Shown here piece after piece: positions 10,080-17,604 of a stretch of DNA of 64,000 nucleotides. This DNA comes from Hymenobacter montanus (GTDB taxonomy: Bacteria; Bacteroidota; Bacteroidia; Cytophagales; Hymenobacteraceae), in NCBI RefSeq assembly GCF_014699115.1, contig NZ_JACXAD010000023.1, positions 1-64,000 of the forward strand. The letters are read 5' to 3'. Made by a program: the position numbers and the translations under genes. The notes under the pieces are model-generated. The model worked only from the letters and a program-made list of their open reading frames with translations. It did not search any database and had not been told where the DNA came from. Position 1 is the stretch's first letter; the number at the start of each line of letters is the position of its first letter.

Positions 10080-10094
10080 CTCACTCTAATCCGT

Positions 10095-12077
10095 ATGGGG
10101 CGTCGTAGACTCCTGGCTGGTCGGATGCGCTATCTGCTCCTGGTGGGAGTAGCCCTGCTGGCGGGCCCGGGGTGGGCCCAGACGCCAAGCCTGCTGCGCG
10201 GCCGGGTGCTCGATGCCGAAACTCACCAGCCCATTCCCAACGCCCAGATTGGGGTGGCCGGCAACCGCATCGGTACCAGCACCAACGAGGACGGCCGCTT
10301 TGTCTTGAACATCCCGCCGCAGTACCAGCAGGAGCAATTGGAAGTAGTGCTGCTGGGCTACCGGAAACATGTCCAGGCCCTGCCCGCGCTACCGGGCCCG
10401 GAACTGCGCATTGAGCTCCGCCTCAGCCCCGCCGCGCTGGGGGAGGTGCGGGTCACGGCCTCGGTAATGGGCCTGGTGCGGGAAGCCGTGGCCCGCATTC
10501 CGCGCAACTACCCCACGCGGCCCACTCGCCTGACGGGCTTTTACCGGGAGTCGGACAACGACCCCAACGGCCGGCCGCGCTACCTGGTCGAGGGTTTACT
10601 AACGGTGCTCAAAGTCCCGTACCAGCAGCGCACCGCCGAGGGCGTGGTCCAGATCCGGCAGTCGCGCAAGGTGGATCTGCGCCCGCTTACCCCGGTGCGG
10701 ATTGACTGGGCCGGCGGCCCGTTTATTGCCCACTTCGCTGATTTTGTGCACGCCCGGGCCCAGTTCATCAGCCCCGCCCACTTTCGCGATTACGACTATC
10801 GCCTGGCCCCCGGCAGCAGCTACGCCGACCGTCCGGTTTACGTGGTGGCCTTTGAGCCCCGGCCCGGCAACCGTCGGGCTCATTTTGCGGGCCGGATGTA
10901 CATCGACCAGGACAGCTATGCCTTCCTCGGCGCCGAGTGGCACTACACCCCCACCGGCCTGCGGAGCGGCATTCACCGCGCCGATGCGCGTAATCTGCGC
11001 GTGGCCTACCAGCCCTACGCCGGGCGCTGGCATCTGAAAACCGTCTGGTGGCAAACTAACTACCGCCCAGCAGTGGGCGAGCCGCTCCAGTACTTCGGGG
11101 AGTTTCTGACCACCGCCATCGATACCATCCAGGGTGCGCCCCCCACCTACCCGGAACGGGTGCAGCGCGACGACGTGTTCTTGAACAACGCCGTGCCCTA
11201 TGACTCGGCTTTCTGGCAAAGCCAGACCACCCTGCTGCCCTCAGAATCTTTGCGGAAAGGCTTGCTCGACCAGCGGCGCCAGCAACGAGCCGATTCGCTG
11301 TTCAAGCTAACTACCCCAGAACCACCCCCCGCCCCCCTCGTGCCAGCCGCAGCGCCCCAGCCAGCCTCCCGGCTGCTCCACCGCATTCGGTACGGAGCCT
11401 CGGTGGGGGCCTGGCCGCTGGCCGTGTCCGCGTCCGCAATGGCAGTAAACTATGAGCCGGCCCATTCCAGCTTCCGGGCGCAAAGCTCGGTCGGAGTGGC
11501 CGCTCAGAAGCTAATTGGTTGGTGGAGCGCGGAGTACCTGTTTGACCTCAGCACCGAGCTGGCCGTACGCCTGGCTACGCGGCACGTGTTTGGCCGGTTC
11601 ACCGGCGACGGTTGGGAAGCGGGCCTGAGCTATCAGCATAATTTTAACCCGCGCCACCGCCCGATTTTTGGGCGCCTGGGCCTGGCTTACACCCACCAGA
11701 CGGTGGCTCGCGCCCTAGGCACTTTTGAGAACACCTCGGGGAGCGTACGCGTGGCGGGTACCACGCTCCGGGCCGATGAGCTGGGCCTGCAGCTGCAATC
11801 GGTGGCCGCTGCCGGGCAGCCTACGCTGGGGCTAGGCCTGGAGCTAAGCCGCAAAACCGAGTTGGTGGCGGACCTGGGCTACCGGCTGCCGCTCCGCACC
11901 CGCACCCAGCTGCAGGTAAACGAGGAGAGTGGTTTCTTTCTGACCCGGAGCTCGGCCGCCCTCGATTTGCCGAGCTCCGACGTAAGCCTGCGAGTGAATG
12001 AACAGCCCGCCGCCACGGTCCCCTGGCAGCCCAGCCGGTGGCTGCTGAGCGTCGGGCTGCTGTACCGTTTTCAGTGA
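10095..12077 (+). CDS. Carboxypeptidase-regulatory-like domain outer-membrane protein
   Basis: 660 residues, or 650 if the internal ATG at 10125 is used; the latter gives a cleaner signal peptide (MRYLLLVGVALLAGPGWAQ). A carboxypeptidase D regulatory-like domain (RGRVLDAETHQPIPNAQIGV, with a NEDGRFVLNIP turn) covers about 35-110. The remainder is rich in alternating aromatic/polar residues and ends in F-Q, consistent with a beta-rich outer-membrane or surface protein in the manner of DUF5686-type proteins. It follows asd by 15 bp and precedes mpg by 17 bp. Function unknown. Confidence 0.72.
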   Translation: MGRRRLLAGRMRYLLLVGVALLAGPGWAQTPSLLRGRVLDAETHQPIPNAQIGVAGNRIGTSTNEDGRFVLNIPPQYQQEQLEVVLLGYRKHVQALPALPGPELRIELRLSPAALGEVRVTASVMGLVREAVARIPRNYPTRPTRLTGFYRESDNDPNGRPRYLVEGLLTVLKVPYQQRTAEGVVQIRQSRKVDLRPLTPVRIDWAGGPFIAHFADFVHARAQFISPAHFRDYDYRLAPGSSYADRPVYVVAFEPRPGNRRAHFAGRMYIDQDSYAFLGAEWHYTPTGLRSGIHRADARNLRVAYQPYAGRWHLKTVWWQTNYRPAVGEPLQYFGEFLTTAIDTIQGAPPTYPERVQRDDVFLNNAVPYDSAFWQSQTTLLPSESLRKGLLDQRRQQRADSLFKLTTPEPPPAPLVPAAAPQPASRLLHRIRYGASVGAWPLAVSASAMAVNYEPAHSSFRAQSSVGVAAQKLIGWWSAEYLFDLSTELAVRLATRHVFGRFTGDGWEAGLSYQHNFNPRHRPIFGRLGLAYTHQTVARALGTFENTSGSVRVAGTTLRADELGLQLQSVAAAGQPTLGLGLELSRKTELVADLGYRLPLRTRTQLQVNEESGFFLTRSSAALDLPSSDVSLRVNEQPAATVPWQPSRWLLSVGLLYRFQ

Positions 12078-12094
12078 GTGCTCACCCACTACCC

Positions 12095-12706
12095 ATGACC
12101 TACCCAAAGCTCCCGGGCCCGTTTTTTCGGCGAACCGATGTCTTACGCATAGCCCAGGACCTGCTAGGTAAGCACTTGTACACGAATGTCGGCGGCACCG
12201 TCACGGCGGGCCGCATCGTGGAGACGGAGGCCTACCGGCACGAAGGCGACAACTCGCTGGCCCTGCACTTGCAGCGTAAGCGCCACCAGGCCCGGGGGCT
12301 GTACGTGCCAGGGGGCCAGGCCTATATCTACACCGTTTACAACCGTTACGCGCTCTTCAACATCGCCACCCACGATGCTGAGCATCCCGATGCCGTGCTC
12401 ATTCGAGCGGTCGAGCCCACCGTCGGCATTCCCGAAATGCTGGTGCGGCGCGGACTGCACTCGGCCGTACGAGCACTCACGGCCGGGCCCGGAGTCCTGA
12501 GCCAGGCTTTAGGGATTACGCCCGCTCTAACCGGCCGGCCCGTAACCGGCGAGGTACTATGGTTTGAAGACCACGGCGAAGTCCTCGCGCCGGCCGACAT
12601 CGTGGCGAGTGCCCGGATCGGGCTGGAGTACGCCGGCCCCGAAGCGGCCGGGCTGCCGTGGCGGTTTCGGGTGCGCGGCAGCCAATGGACCAGCCCGGCG
12701 AAGTAG
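12095..12706 (+). CDS. DNA-3-methyladenine glycosylase (AAG/MPG type)
   Basis: 203 residues, typical for bacterial AAG-type base-excision glycosylases, which flip out and remove alkylated purines. Motifs include LLGKHL near the start, GRIVETEAYRHEGDNS with the catalytic Glu, the Y-I-Y-T-V-Y-N-R-Y stretch in the active-site region, and LIRAVEP. The start at 12095 (MTYPKLPG) is preferred over an upstream in-frame start that would overlap the preceding gene. It is probably co-transcribed with the two upstream genes, though the functions are unrelated. Confidence 0.93.
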   Translation: MTYPKLPGPFFRRTDVLRIAQDLLGKHLYTNVGGTVTAGRIVETEAYRHEGDNSLALHLQRKRHQARGLYVPGGQAYIYTVYNRYALFNIATHDAEHPDAVLIRAVEPTVGIPEMLVRRGLHSAVRALTAGPGVLSQALGITPALTGRPVTGEVLWFEDHGEVLAPADIVASARIGLEYAGPEAAGLPWRFRVRGSQWTSPAK

Positions 12707-12787
12707 TCGAGCAGTACGGTGATAGAAGGGTGCAGTAGAAAATAATACGAGTGCGAAACCTCTCTTGGTCAAGCTGCTTGCTCCACT

Positions 12788-13240
12788 TCAGCCGTAGGGG
12801 TTGGGGTGCTTGCGCTCCAACCACCGCTCGGGTGAACTGAGGGGCTCGTAGCCGAAGCGCTGGTAGAGGCTATGGGCATCGAGGGTGGCGAGCAGGTGGC
12901 GGCGTAGGTTTTGCAGGTCGGGATGGGCCAGCACCCGCTCCACCAGCCACTTGGCAAGGCCGTGGCCGCGAAACTCGGGCAGCACGAAGACGTCGCAGAG
13001 CCAGGCAAACGTCGCCCGGTCGGTTACCACCCGGCAAAAGCCGGCCTGGCGCCCGTCGGGGGCGTACAGGCCGAAATTCAGGGAGTTGGCAATGGCACGC
13101 TCCACGGTGGCCAGGGGGATGTGGCGGGCCCAGTACGACTCCCCGCTCAGCCAGCCGTGAATAACGGCTACATCGAGTCGGGCGGGGTCGGTACTGAGCA
13201 GGTAGCCTTGCGGATGCGTTTCGGTGATAGCAGCAGACAT
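12788..13240 (-). CDS. GNAT-family N-acetyltransferase
   Basis: 150 residues with the single GNAT fold: the acetyl-CoA-binding loop appears as FRGHGLAKWLVERVL (about residues 89-103), preceded by the beta-4 strand FAWLCDVFVLPE and followed by the C-terminal RFGYEPL strand. It transfers an acetyl group from acetyl-CoA to an amine; the substrate is unknown. It is convergent with mpg and divergent from the dehydrogenase gene at 13385. Confidence 0.85.
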   Translation of the reverse strand: MSAAITETHPQGYLLSTDPARLDVAVIHGWLSGESYWARHIPLATVERAIANSLNFGLYAPDGRQAGFCRVVTDRATFAWLCDVFVLPEFRGHGLAKWLVERVLAHPDLQNLRRHLLATLDAHSLYQRFGYEPLSSPERWLERKHPNPYG

Positions 13241-13384
13241 GAGAAAGCAGGCGGTAAATGCAGGCGCAAGCTAGCAATACTGGCCCGGCTGTGGCCAAGC
13301 TGCTAGACTATTGGGCCTTTGATTGGTTATGATATAGCCGTTAGGTTTTATCTTTCTTTTTTTCAGCTAACTAGAAACTGTGTT

Positions 13385-14779
13385 ATGAGATTTTTACGCA
13401 ACGCGACGCTAGCACTTTGGGCCGGAGGACTGTCATTCGGGGCGCAAGCCCAGGCCCCCGTCCTAACCACCTTCCCCGTCGGAGCCACCACGGTTACGGT
13501 ATCGGCCCTGGCTACTAACCGGAATACCATTTGGGAGCTGGTGTGGGGCCCGGATAATTTTATTTGGATGACCGAGCGGTCCGGCCGCATCAGCCGGGTC
13601 AATCCCACTACGGGCCAGGTGGTGCCCGTGGTGACCATTGCCGACGTCACCGAAACCGGTGAGAGCGGCCTGCTGGGCATGGCCATAACGCCGGCAGCAA
13701 CGCCGGCGGCCTACTGGGTATTTGTGGTATACAATTACACCGACCAAGGCCAGCTGAAGGAAAAGCTGGTGCGCTACACCTACGCCGATGGGGCACTCGC
13801 CAACCCCCTGGTACTGCTGGGCAACATCGTAGCCACCACCACGCACAGCGGCTCCCGCCTGCTCATCCTGCCCGACCGCACGCTGCTCATGACTACCGGC
13901 GACGCCCAGTTGCAGCCCCAAGCCCAGAATACGGCCTCCCTGAACGGCAAAATCCTGCGCCTAAACCTCGATGGCACCATTCCGGCCAATAACCCCATTG
14001 CCGGCAGCCGCCTCTACACCTTGGGCCACCGCAATCCGCAAGGTCTCACCCAGCTGCCTAACGGCAACATCTACAGCTCGGAGCACGGCCCCAACAACGA
14101 CGACGAAATCAACAAGATTGAAGCCGGCCGCAACTACGGCTGGCCCACGGTGGAAGGCAATTGCAACCTACCCGCCGAGATGACCTTTTGCGCGGCCAAC
14201 AACGTGCGCGAACCCCTCACTACCTGGACGCCCACCATTGCCCCGGCCGGCTTGGCCTACTACGACCACCCCGCCATTCCCGGCTGGCGCGGCAGCCTGC
14301 TTCTGGCGGTCCTCAAAGACAGCAAACTCACCCAGCTCACGCTGAATAACACCGGCAGTGCGATTATCACGCGCACCGATTTTCTCACCACCTTCGGCCG
14401 GCTGCGGGCCATCTGCGTGTCGCCCGAGGGCCGGGTGTACGTGGGCACCAGCAACCGCGACGGCCGTAATACTCCGGGCCCGACCGACGACCGCATCCTG
14501 GTGCTCGAAAACCGGATGTACGTGACCAGCACCGCCCGCGGGGCGGGCAGCTTCTCGTTCGAGCTATTTCCTAACCCGGCAAGTCGCCAGGCTACCGTGC
14601 AGCTACCAGCGCCCAATGCCTGGCTCACCGTGCGCGACTTGCTGGGCCGGCCGGTACTTACCCTTCACCCCAACGGTACCACCGCCACGCTGAATCTGGC
14701 GAATCTGCGCCCGGGCAGCTACTTGGTGCAGGCGGAAGGACCTAACGGAAAGTCCACTCGCAAGCTGGTTGTGGAATAA
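13385..14779 (+). CDS. Secreted glucose/sorbosone dehydrogenase-like beta-propeller with T9SS sorting domain
   Basis: 464 residues. The signal peptide (about 1-20, ending GAQAQA) is followed by a PQQ-dependent sugar dehydrogenase-type propeller (about 30-395). It shows WELVWGPDNFIWMTERSGR, GLLGMAI, and the characteristic LGHRNPQGL and SEHGPNNDDEINKIEAGRNYGWP segments. The C-terminal 80 residues (FELFPNPAS...LVQAEG...KLVVE) are a type IX secretion sorting domain. It likely oxidises sugars or aldoses outside the outer membrane. The start at 13385 was chosen because it begins the signal peptide. TTTG at 13318 and TAGGTTTT at 13342, 20 bp apart, form a plausible promoter. Confidence 0.88.
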   Translation: MRFLRNATLALWAGGLSFGAQAQAPVLTTFPVGATTVTVSALATNRNTIWELVWGPDNFIWMTERSGRISRVNPTTGQVVPVVTIADVTETGESGLLGMAITPAATPAAYWVFVVYNYTDQGQLKEKLVRYTYADGALANPLVLLGNIVATTTHSGSRLLILPDRTLLMTTGDAQLQPQAQNTASLNGKILRLNLDGTIPANNPIAGSRLYTLGHRNPQGLTQLPNGNIYSSEHGPNNDDEINKIEAGRNYGWPTVEGNCNLPAEMTFCAANNVREPLTTWTPTIAPAGLAYYDHPAIPGWRGSLLLAVLKDSKLTQLTLNNTGSAIITRTDFLTTFGRLRAICVSPEGRVYVGTSNRDGRNTPGPTDDRILVLENRMYVTSTARGAGSFSFELFPNPASRQATVQLPAPNAWLTVRDLLGRPVLTLHPNGTTATLNLANLRPGSYLVQAEGPNGKSTRKLVVE

Positions 14780-14850
14780 GTACGTTCAGCCAAATCGAGA
14801 GTCGGAAACCTCACCCGGATACACCGGATGAGAACCACGCGAAGTGATTG

Positions 14851-15837
14851 TTACTTCAGGTGATGACGCTCATTCTTCACGGCATTGCTCAGGGTCCACT
14901 GCACTTCGTGCTGGAAGGGATGCTGCCGCACGGGGCAGTCGGGCATGAGGCACAGCGAGCAGGCGGCAAAGGTGCAGGGGTCGGCGTGCACGAACATCTC
15001 GACCTCTACGGCAAAGCGGGCCCGGATGAGCTCCTCAATGTCGTGCAGTTGGGTGTGCACTTCCTCCAGCGTGAAGTAGTACGGCATCTGCATGTGGCAG
15101 TCGATGTGCAGGTTGGCCCCGTAACGCTGCACGCGCAGGTTGTGCACGTCAATCCAGGGAGCCCGGCGCCGGGCCTGGAGCTCGGCAATGACCTCGGCCA
15201 CGATGGCCGTGTCGGCTTCGTCCATCAGGCCCGAGACGGACCGGCGCAGCATTTGCCCGCCATTCGCCAGAATGAAGGCGCCCAGCAGCAGGGCCGCACC
15301 GGCATCGAAGCGCACCACGCCGGTGGCGGCCACCAGCACCAAGGCAACCGACGACACAATGGACGTGAGGGCATCGATGTAAAGATGCTGGCCATCCCCG
15401 ACCAGGGCCACCGACTTCAGGCGCTTGCCGCTGCGCACCAGCAGCAACCCCACCCCCAGGTTCACCACGGCCGTGCTGGCCAGCAGCAGCACGCCCCAAT
15501 CGGGCCGGGCCACCGGGTGCGGGTGCAGCAGCCCCAGGGTTGCGTTGTACAGGATGAAGGCGCCCGCGATGAAGATCAGGGCTCCTTCGAACCCCACGGA
15601 TAAGTACTCGATTTTGCCGTGGCCATAGGGATGGTTTTCATCCTTGGGCAGCCCGGCCAGATAGAGGCTGTAGAGCGCGAAGCCGCTGGTAAACACGTTG
15701 ATGATGCTCTCCAAGGCATCGGTGAGAACGACCTGCGAGCGGGTGAGGTGATAAGCGTAGAACTTAATGGCCACCAGTCCGGCGCTCACTACGAGGGAGA
15801 GCAGACCGAGGCGGCGTTTGGTTTGAGTGGGCGTCAT
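14851..15837 (-). CDS. Cation diffusion facilitator (FieF/CzcD-type) metal exporter
   Basis: 328 residues with six predicted membrane segments in the first 220 and a cytosolic C-terminal domain. Transmembrane helix 5 has the metal-site HxxxD (GQHLYIDALTS). The matching helix 2 reads LTDALESIINV, so Glu and Asn stand where FieF has two Asp residues. ENHPYGHGKIEYL is the conserved cytosolic loop. The C-terminal tail is rich in Cys and His (PCTFAACSLCLMPDCPV), an added metal-binding tail. It probably exports Zn, Fe or Mn in exchange for protons. It lies divergent from the Nramp importer, with 381 bp between them. Confidence 0.88.
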   Translation of the reverse strand: MTPTQTKRRLGLLSLVVSAGLVAIKFYAYHLTRSQVVLTDALESIINVFTSGFALYSLYLAGLPKDENHPYGHGKIEYLSVGFEGALIFIAGAFILYNATLGLLHPHPVARPDWGVLLLASTAVVNLGVGLLLVRSGKRLKSVALVGDGQHLYIDALTSIVSSVALVLVAATGVVRFDAGAALLLGAFILANGGQMLRRSVSGLMDEADTAIVAEVIAELQARRRAPWIDVHNLRVQRYGANLHIDCHMQMPYYFTLEEVHTQLHDIEELIRARFAVEVEMFVHADPCTFAACSLCLMPDCPVRQHPFQHEVQWTLSNAVKNERHHLK

Positions 15838-16167
15838 GCAACGAAGGGTTTTCAGGACAAAGGTCAGGCATCCGCGCCGAGAACGAAGGGCAGAGGAGCT
15901 TTACGGGACTTGATAAGCCCCGCGAGCCGTCGGCTTGGTTCAGGGCAGTGGCTGGTTGGCGCCGCCCAACCTAGAGCAGCTTTCGCATAGGAATTAAAAA
16001 TGAAGAATTAAAAAATTGACCAACCGATTTTTAATTCTTCATTTTTAATTTTTAATTCCTAAAAACGGCACCCGGACTGGAGAACCGCTCTAAGCGGCTG
16101 ATTGAAAAGTCTGGCAAGGGCGAAACCTTTTCCAGTTTGCCCGGTATTTAAGGAAGTCGAAAATTAT
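15838..16167. other. Gene-free divergent region between CDF and Nramp genes
   Basis: Contains a large AT-rich inverted repeat (listed separately) and little else before the Nramp control site. No coding sequence is supported. Confidence 0.5.
15989..16060. repeat. AT-rich imperfect inverted repeat (hairpin element)
   Basis: The left arm begins AGGAATTAAAAATGAAGAAT and the right arm is its reverse complement, with one extra TTTTTAATT unit near the outer end. The loop is about 10 bases (GACCAACCG). In a GC-rich chromosome this 72-bp AT island between two metal-transport genes looks like a repetitive intergenic element or a strong bidirectional hairpin. Similar AATTAAAAATGAAGAAT-type repeats are common between genes in Bacteroidota genomes (from memory). 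Confidence 0.6.
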
Positions 16168-16185
16168 TTTTAGACTAGCCTAAAA
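16168..16185. promoter_or_regulatory. DtxR/MntR-type operator before Nramp gene
   Basis: TTTTAGACTAGCCTAAAA is an 18-bp palindrome with one mismatched pair around a CTAG centre. Its form matches operators of the DtxR/MntR family of Mn/Fe-responsive repressors. It ends four bases before the -7 box, so a bound repressor would block RNA polymerase. The repressor gene is not in this window. Confidence 0.7.
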
Positions 16186-16189
16186 TCGG

Positions 16190-16197
16190 TAGCTTTG
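16190..16197 (+). promoter_or_regulatory. -7 promoter box of the Nramp operon
   Basis: TAGCTTTG matches TAnnTTTG exactly and is identical to the box before the SDR gene. It lies 21 bp upstream of the GTG start, so the leader is very short. Confidence 0.6.
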
Positions 16198-16218
16198 TAG
16201 TGAATTATCCGCTTTAAC

Positions 16219-17580
16219 GTGCCTCCCTCTATTATACCCGAAACCAAGCCGCTCGTTGCCGAGAGTGGCTGGCGCCACGCCCGCCGTGGTAATTCCCTTA
16301 GTGAAGTATACGCCAGCATCCGGGTACCCGGGGCCGAGGCCTCGTTTTGGCGCAAGCTACTGGCGTTCTGGGGCCCTGGCCTGCTGGTAGCGGTGGGCTA
16401 CATGGACCCGGGTAACTGGGCCACCGACCTGGCCGGCGGGGCCCGGTACGGCTACACCCTCCTGTCGGTGGTGTTGATTTCCAACTTGTTCGCCATGTTG
16501 CTTCAGCACCTGGCGGCCAAGCTGGGCATTGTAACCGGCCGCGACCTGGCCCAAGCCTGCCGCGACCATTACTCGCGGCCGGTAAGCCTGGGGCTGTGGG
16601 CCCTGTGCGAAGTCGCCATTGCCGCCTGCGACCTGGCGGAAGTCATCGGCTCGGCTATTGCGCTGAATTTGTTGTTCGGCTTGCCGCTGGCCTGGGGCGT
16701 GGTACTCACCACGTTGGATGTGCTGGTGGTGCTGTTTTTTCAGAATAAAGGGTTCCGCATTATCGAAAGCCTGGTAGCGGGCCTCATCGTGCTGATTTTT
16801 GGGTGCTTTCTCTATGAGATCCTGGTTTCGCACCCCGACTGGCTGGCCCTGAGCAAGGGTTTAGTGCCGGACCCTAAAATCGTAACCAATCCGCAGATGC
16901 TGTACGTGGCCATCGGCATTCTGGGCGCTACCGTGATGCCGCACAACCTGTACCTGCACTCGAGCATCGTGCAAACCCGGGCCTTCGTGCAGGACGAGGC
17001 CGGCAAGCGCTCGGCCATCAAGTTTGCGACGATAGACTCGACGGTGGCCCTGTTTCTGGCCTTTTTTGTGAATGCCGCCATCCTGGTAACGGCCGCCGCC
17101 GCTTTCCACGGCAAGGGCCACGAAGACGTGGCCGACATCGCCGATGCGCATAAGCTGCTAACGCCCGTGCTCGGGGCCGGGGCGGCCAGCGCGTTGTTTG
17201 CCATTGCCCTGCTGGCCTCGGGCCAGAACTCTACCCTGACCGGCACCCTGGCGGGCCAGATTGTAATGGAGGGCTTTCTGGATTTGAAGCTCCGGCCCTG
17301 GGTACGGCGGCTCATCACGCGGAGCGTGGCGGTGGTACCAGCCCTCATCGTGGCCTTGGTTTACGGGGAGAAGGGTACGGGCCAACTGCTGGTACTCAGC
17401 CAGGTAATTCTGTCGTTGCAGCTCAGCTTTGCCGTCGTGCCGCTGGTCCTGTTCACCGGTAGCAAGGCCAAGATGGGCGTGTTCGTCAACCGGCCGGGGG
17501 TGCAGGTAGTCGCGTGGGCGGTATCCGGCATCATCATCGGCCTGAACGTGTTTTTGCTTTGGCAGACGTTCGCGGGTTAA
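16219..17580 (+). CDS. mntH: Nramp/MntH-family divalent metal transporter
   Basis: 453 residues with about 11 hydrophobic segments. It has both Nramp hallmarks: YMDPGNWATD in TM1 (metal-binding Asp and Asn) and VMPHNLYLHSS in TM6 (metal-binding Met). It imports Mn2+ and possibly Fe2+ with protons across the inner membrane. The GTG at 16219 is used because it follows the -7 box at the right distance and no ATG lies closer; about 45 hydrophilic residues precede TM1. The palindromic operator upstream implies repression when metal is replete. A TonB-dependent receptor follows after 24 bp, probably in the same operon. Confidence 0.93.
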   Translation: MPPSIIPETKPLVAESGWRHARRGNSLSEVYASIRVPGAEASFWRKLLAFWGPGLLVAVGYMDPGNWATDLAGGARYGYTLLSVVLISNLFAMLLQHLAAKLGIVTGRDLAQACRDHYSRPVSLGLWALCEVAIAACDLAEVIGSAIALNLLFGLPLAWGVVLTTLDVLVVLFFQNKGFRIIESLVAGLIVLIFGCFLYEILVSHPDWLALSKGLVPDPKIVTNPQMLYVAIGILGATVMPHNLYLHSSIVQTRAFVQDEAGKRSAIKFATIDSTVALFLAFFVNAAILVTAAAAFHGKGHEDVADIADAHKLLTPVLGAGAASALFAIALLASGQNSTLTGTLAGQIVMEGFLDLKLRPWVRRLITRSVAVVPALIVALVYGEKGTGQLLVLSQVILSLQLSFAVVPLVLFTGSKAKMGVFVNRPGVQVVAWAVSGIIIGLNVFLLWQTFAG

Positions 17581-17604
17581 GTAATTGCTCATTACCATCT
17601 AGTT

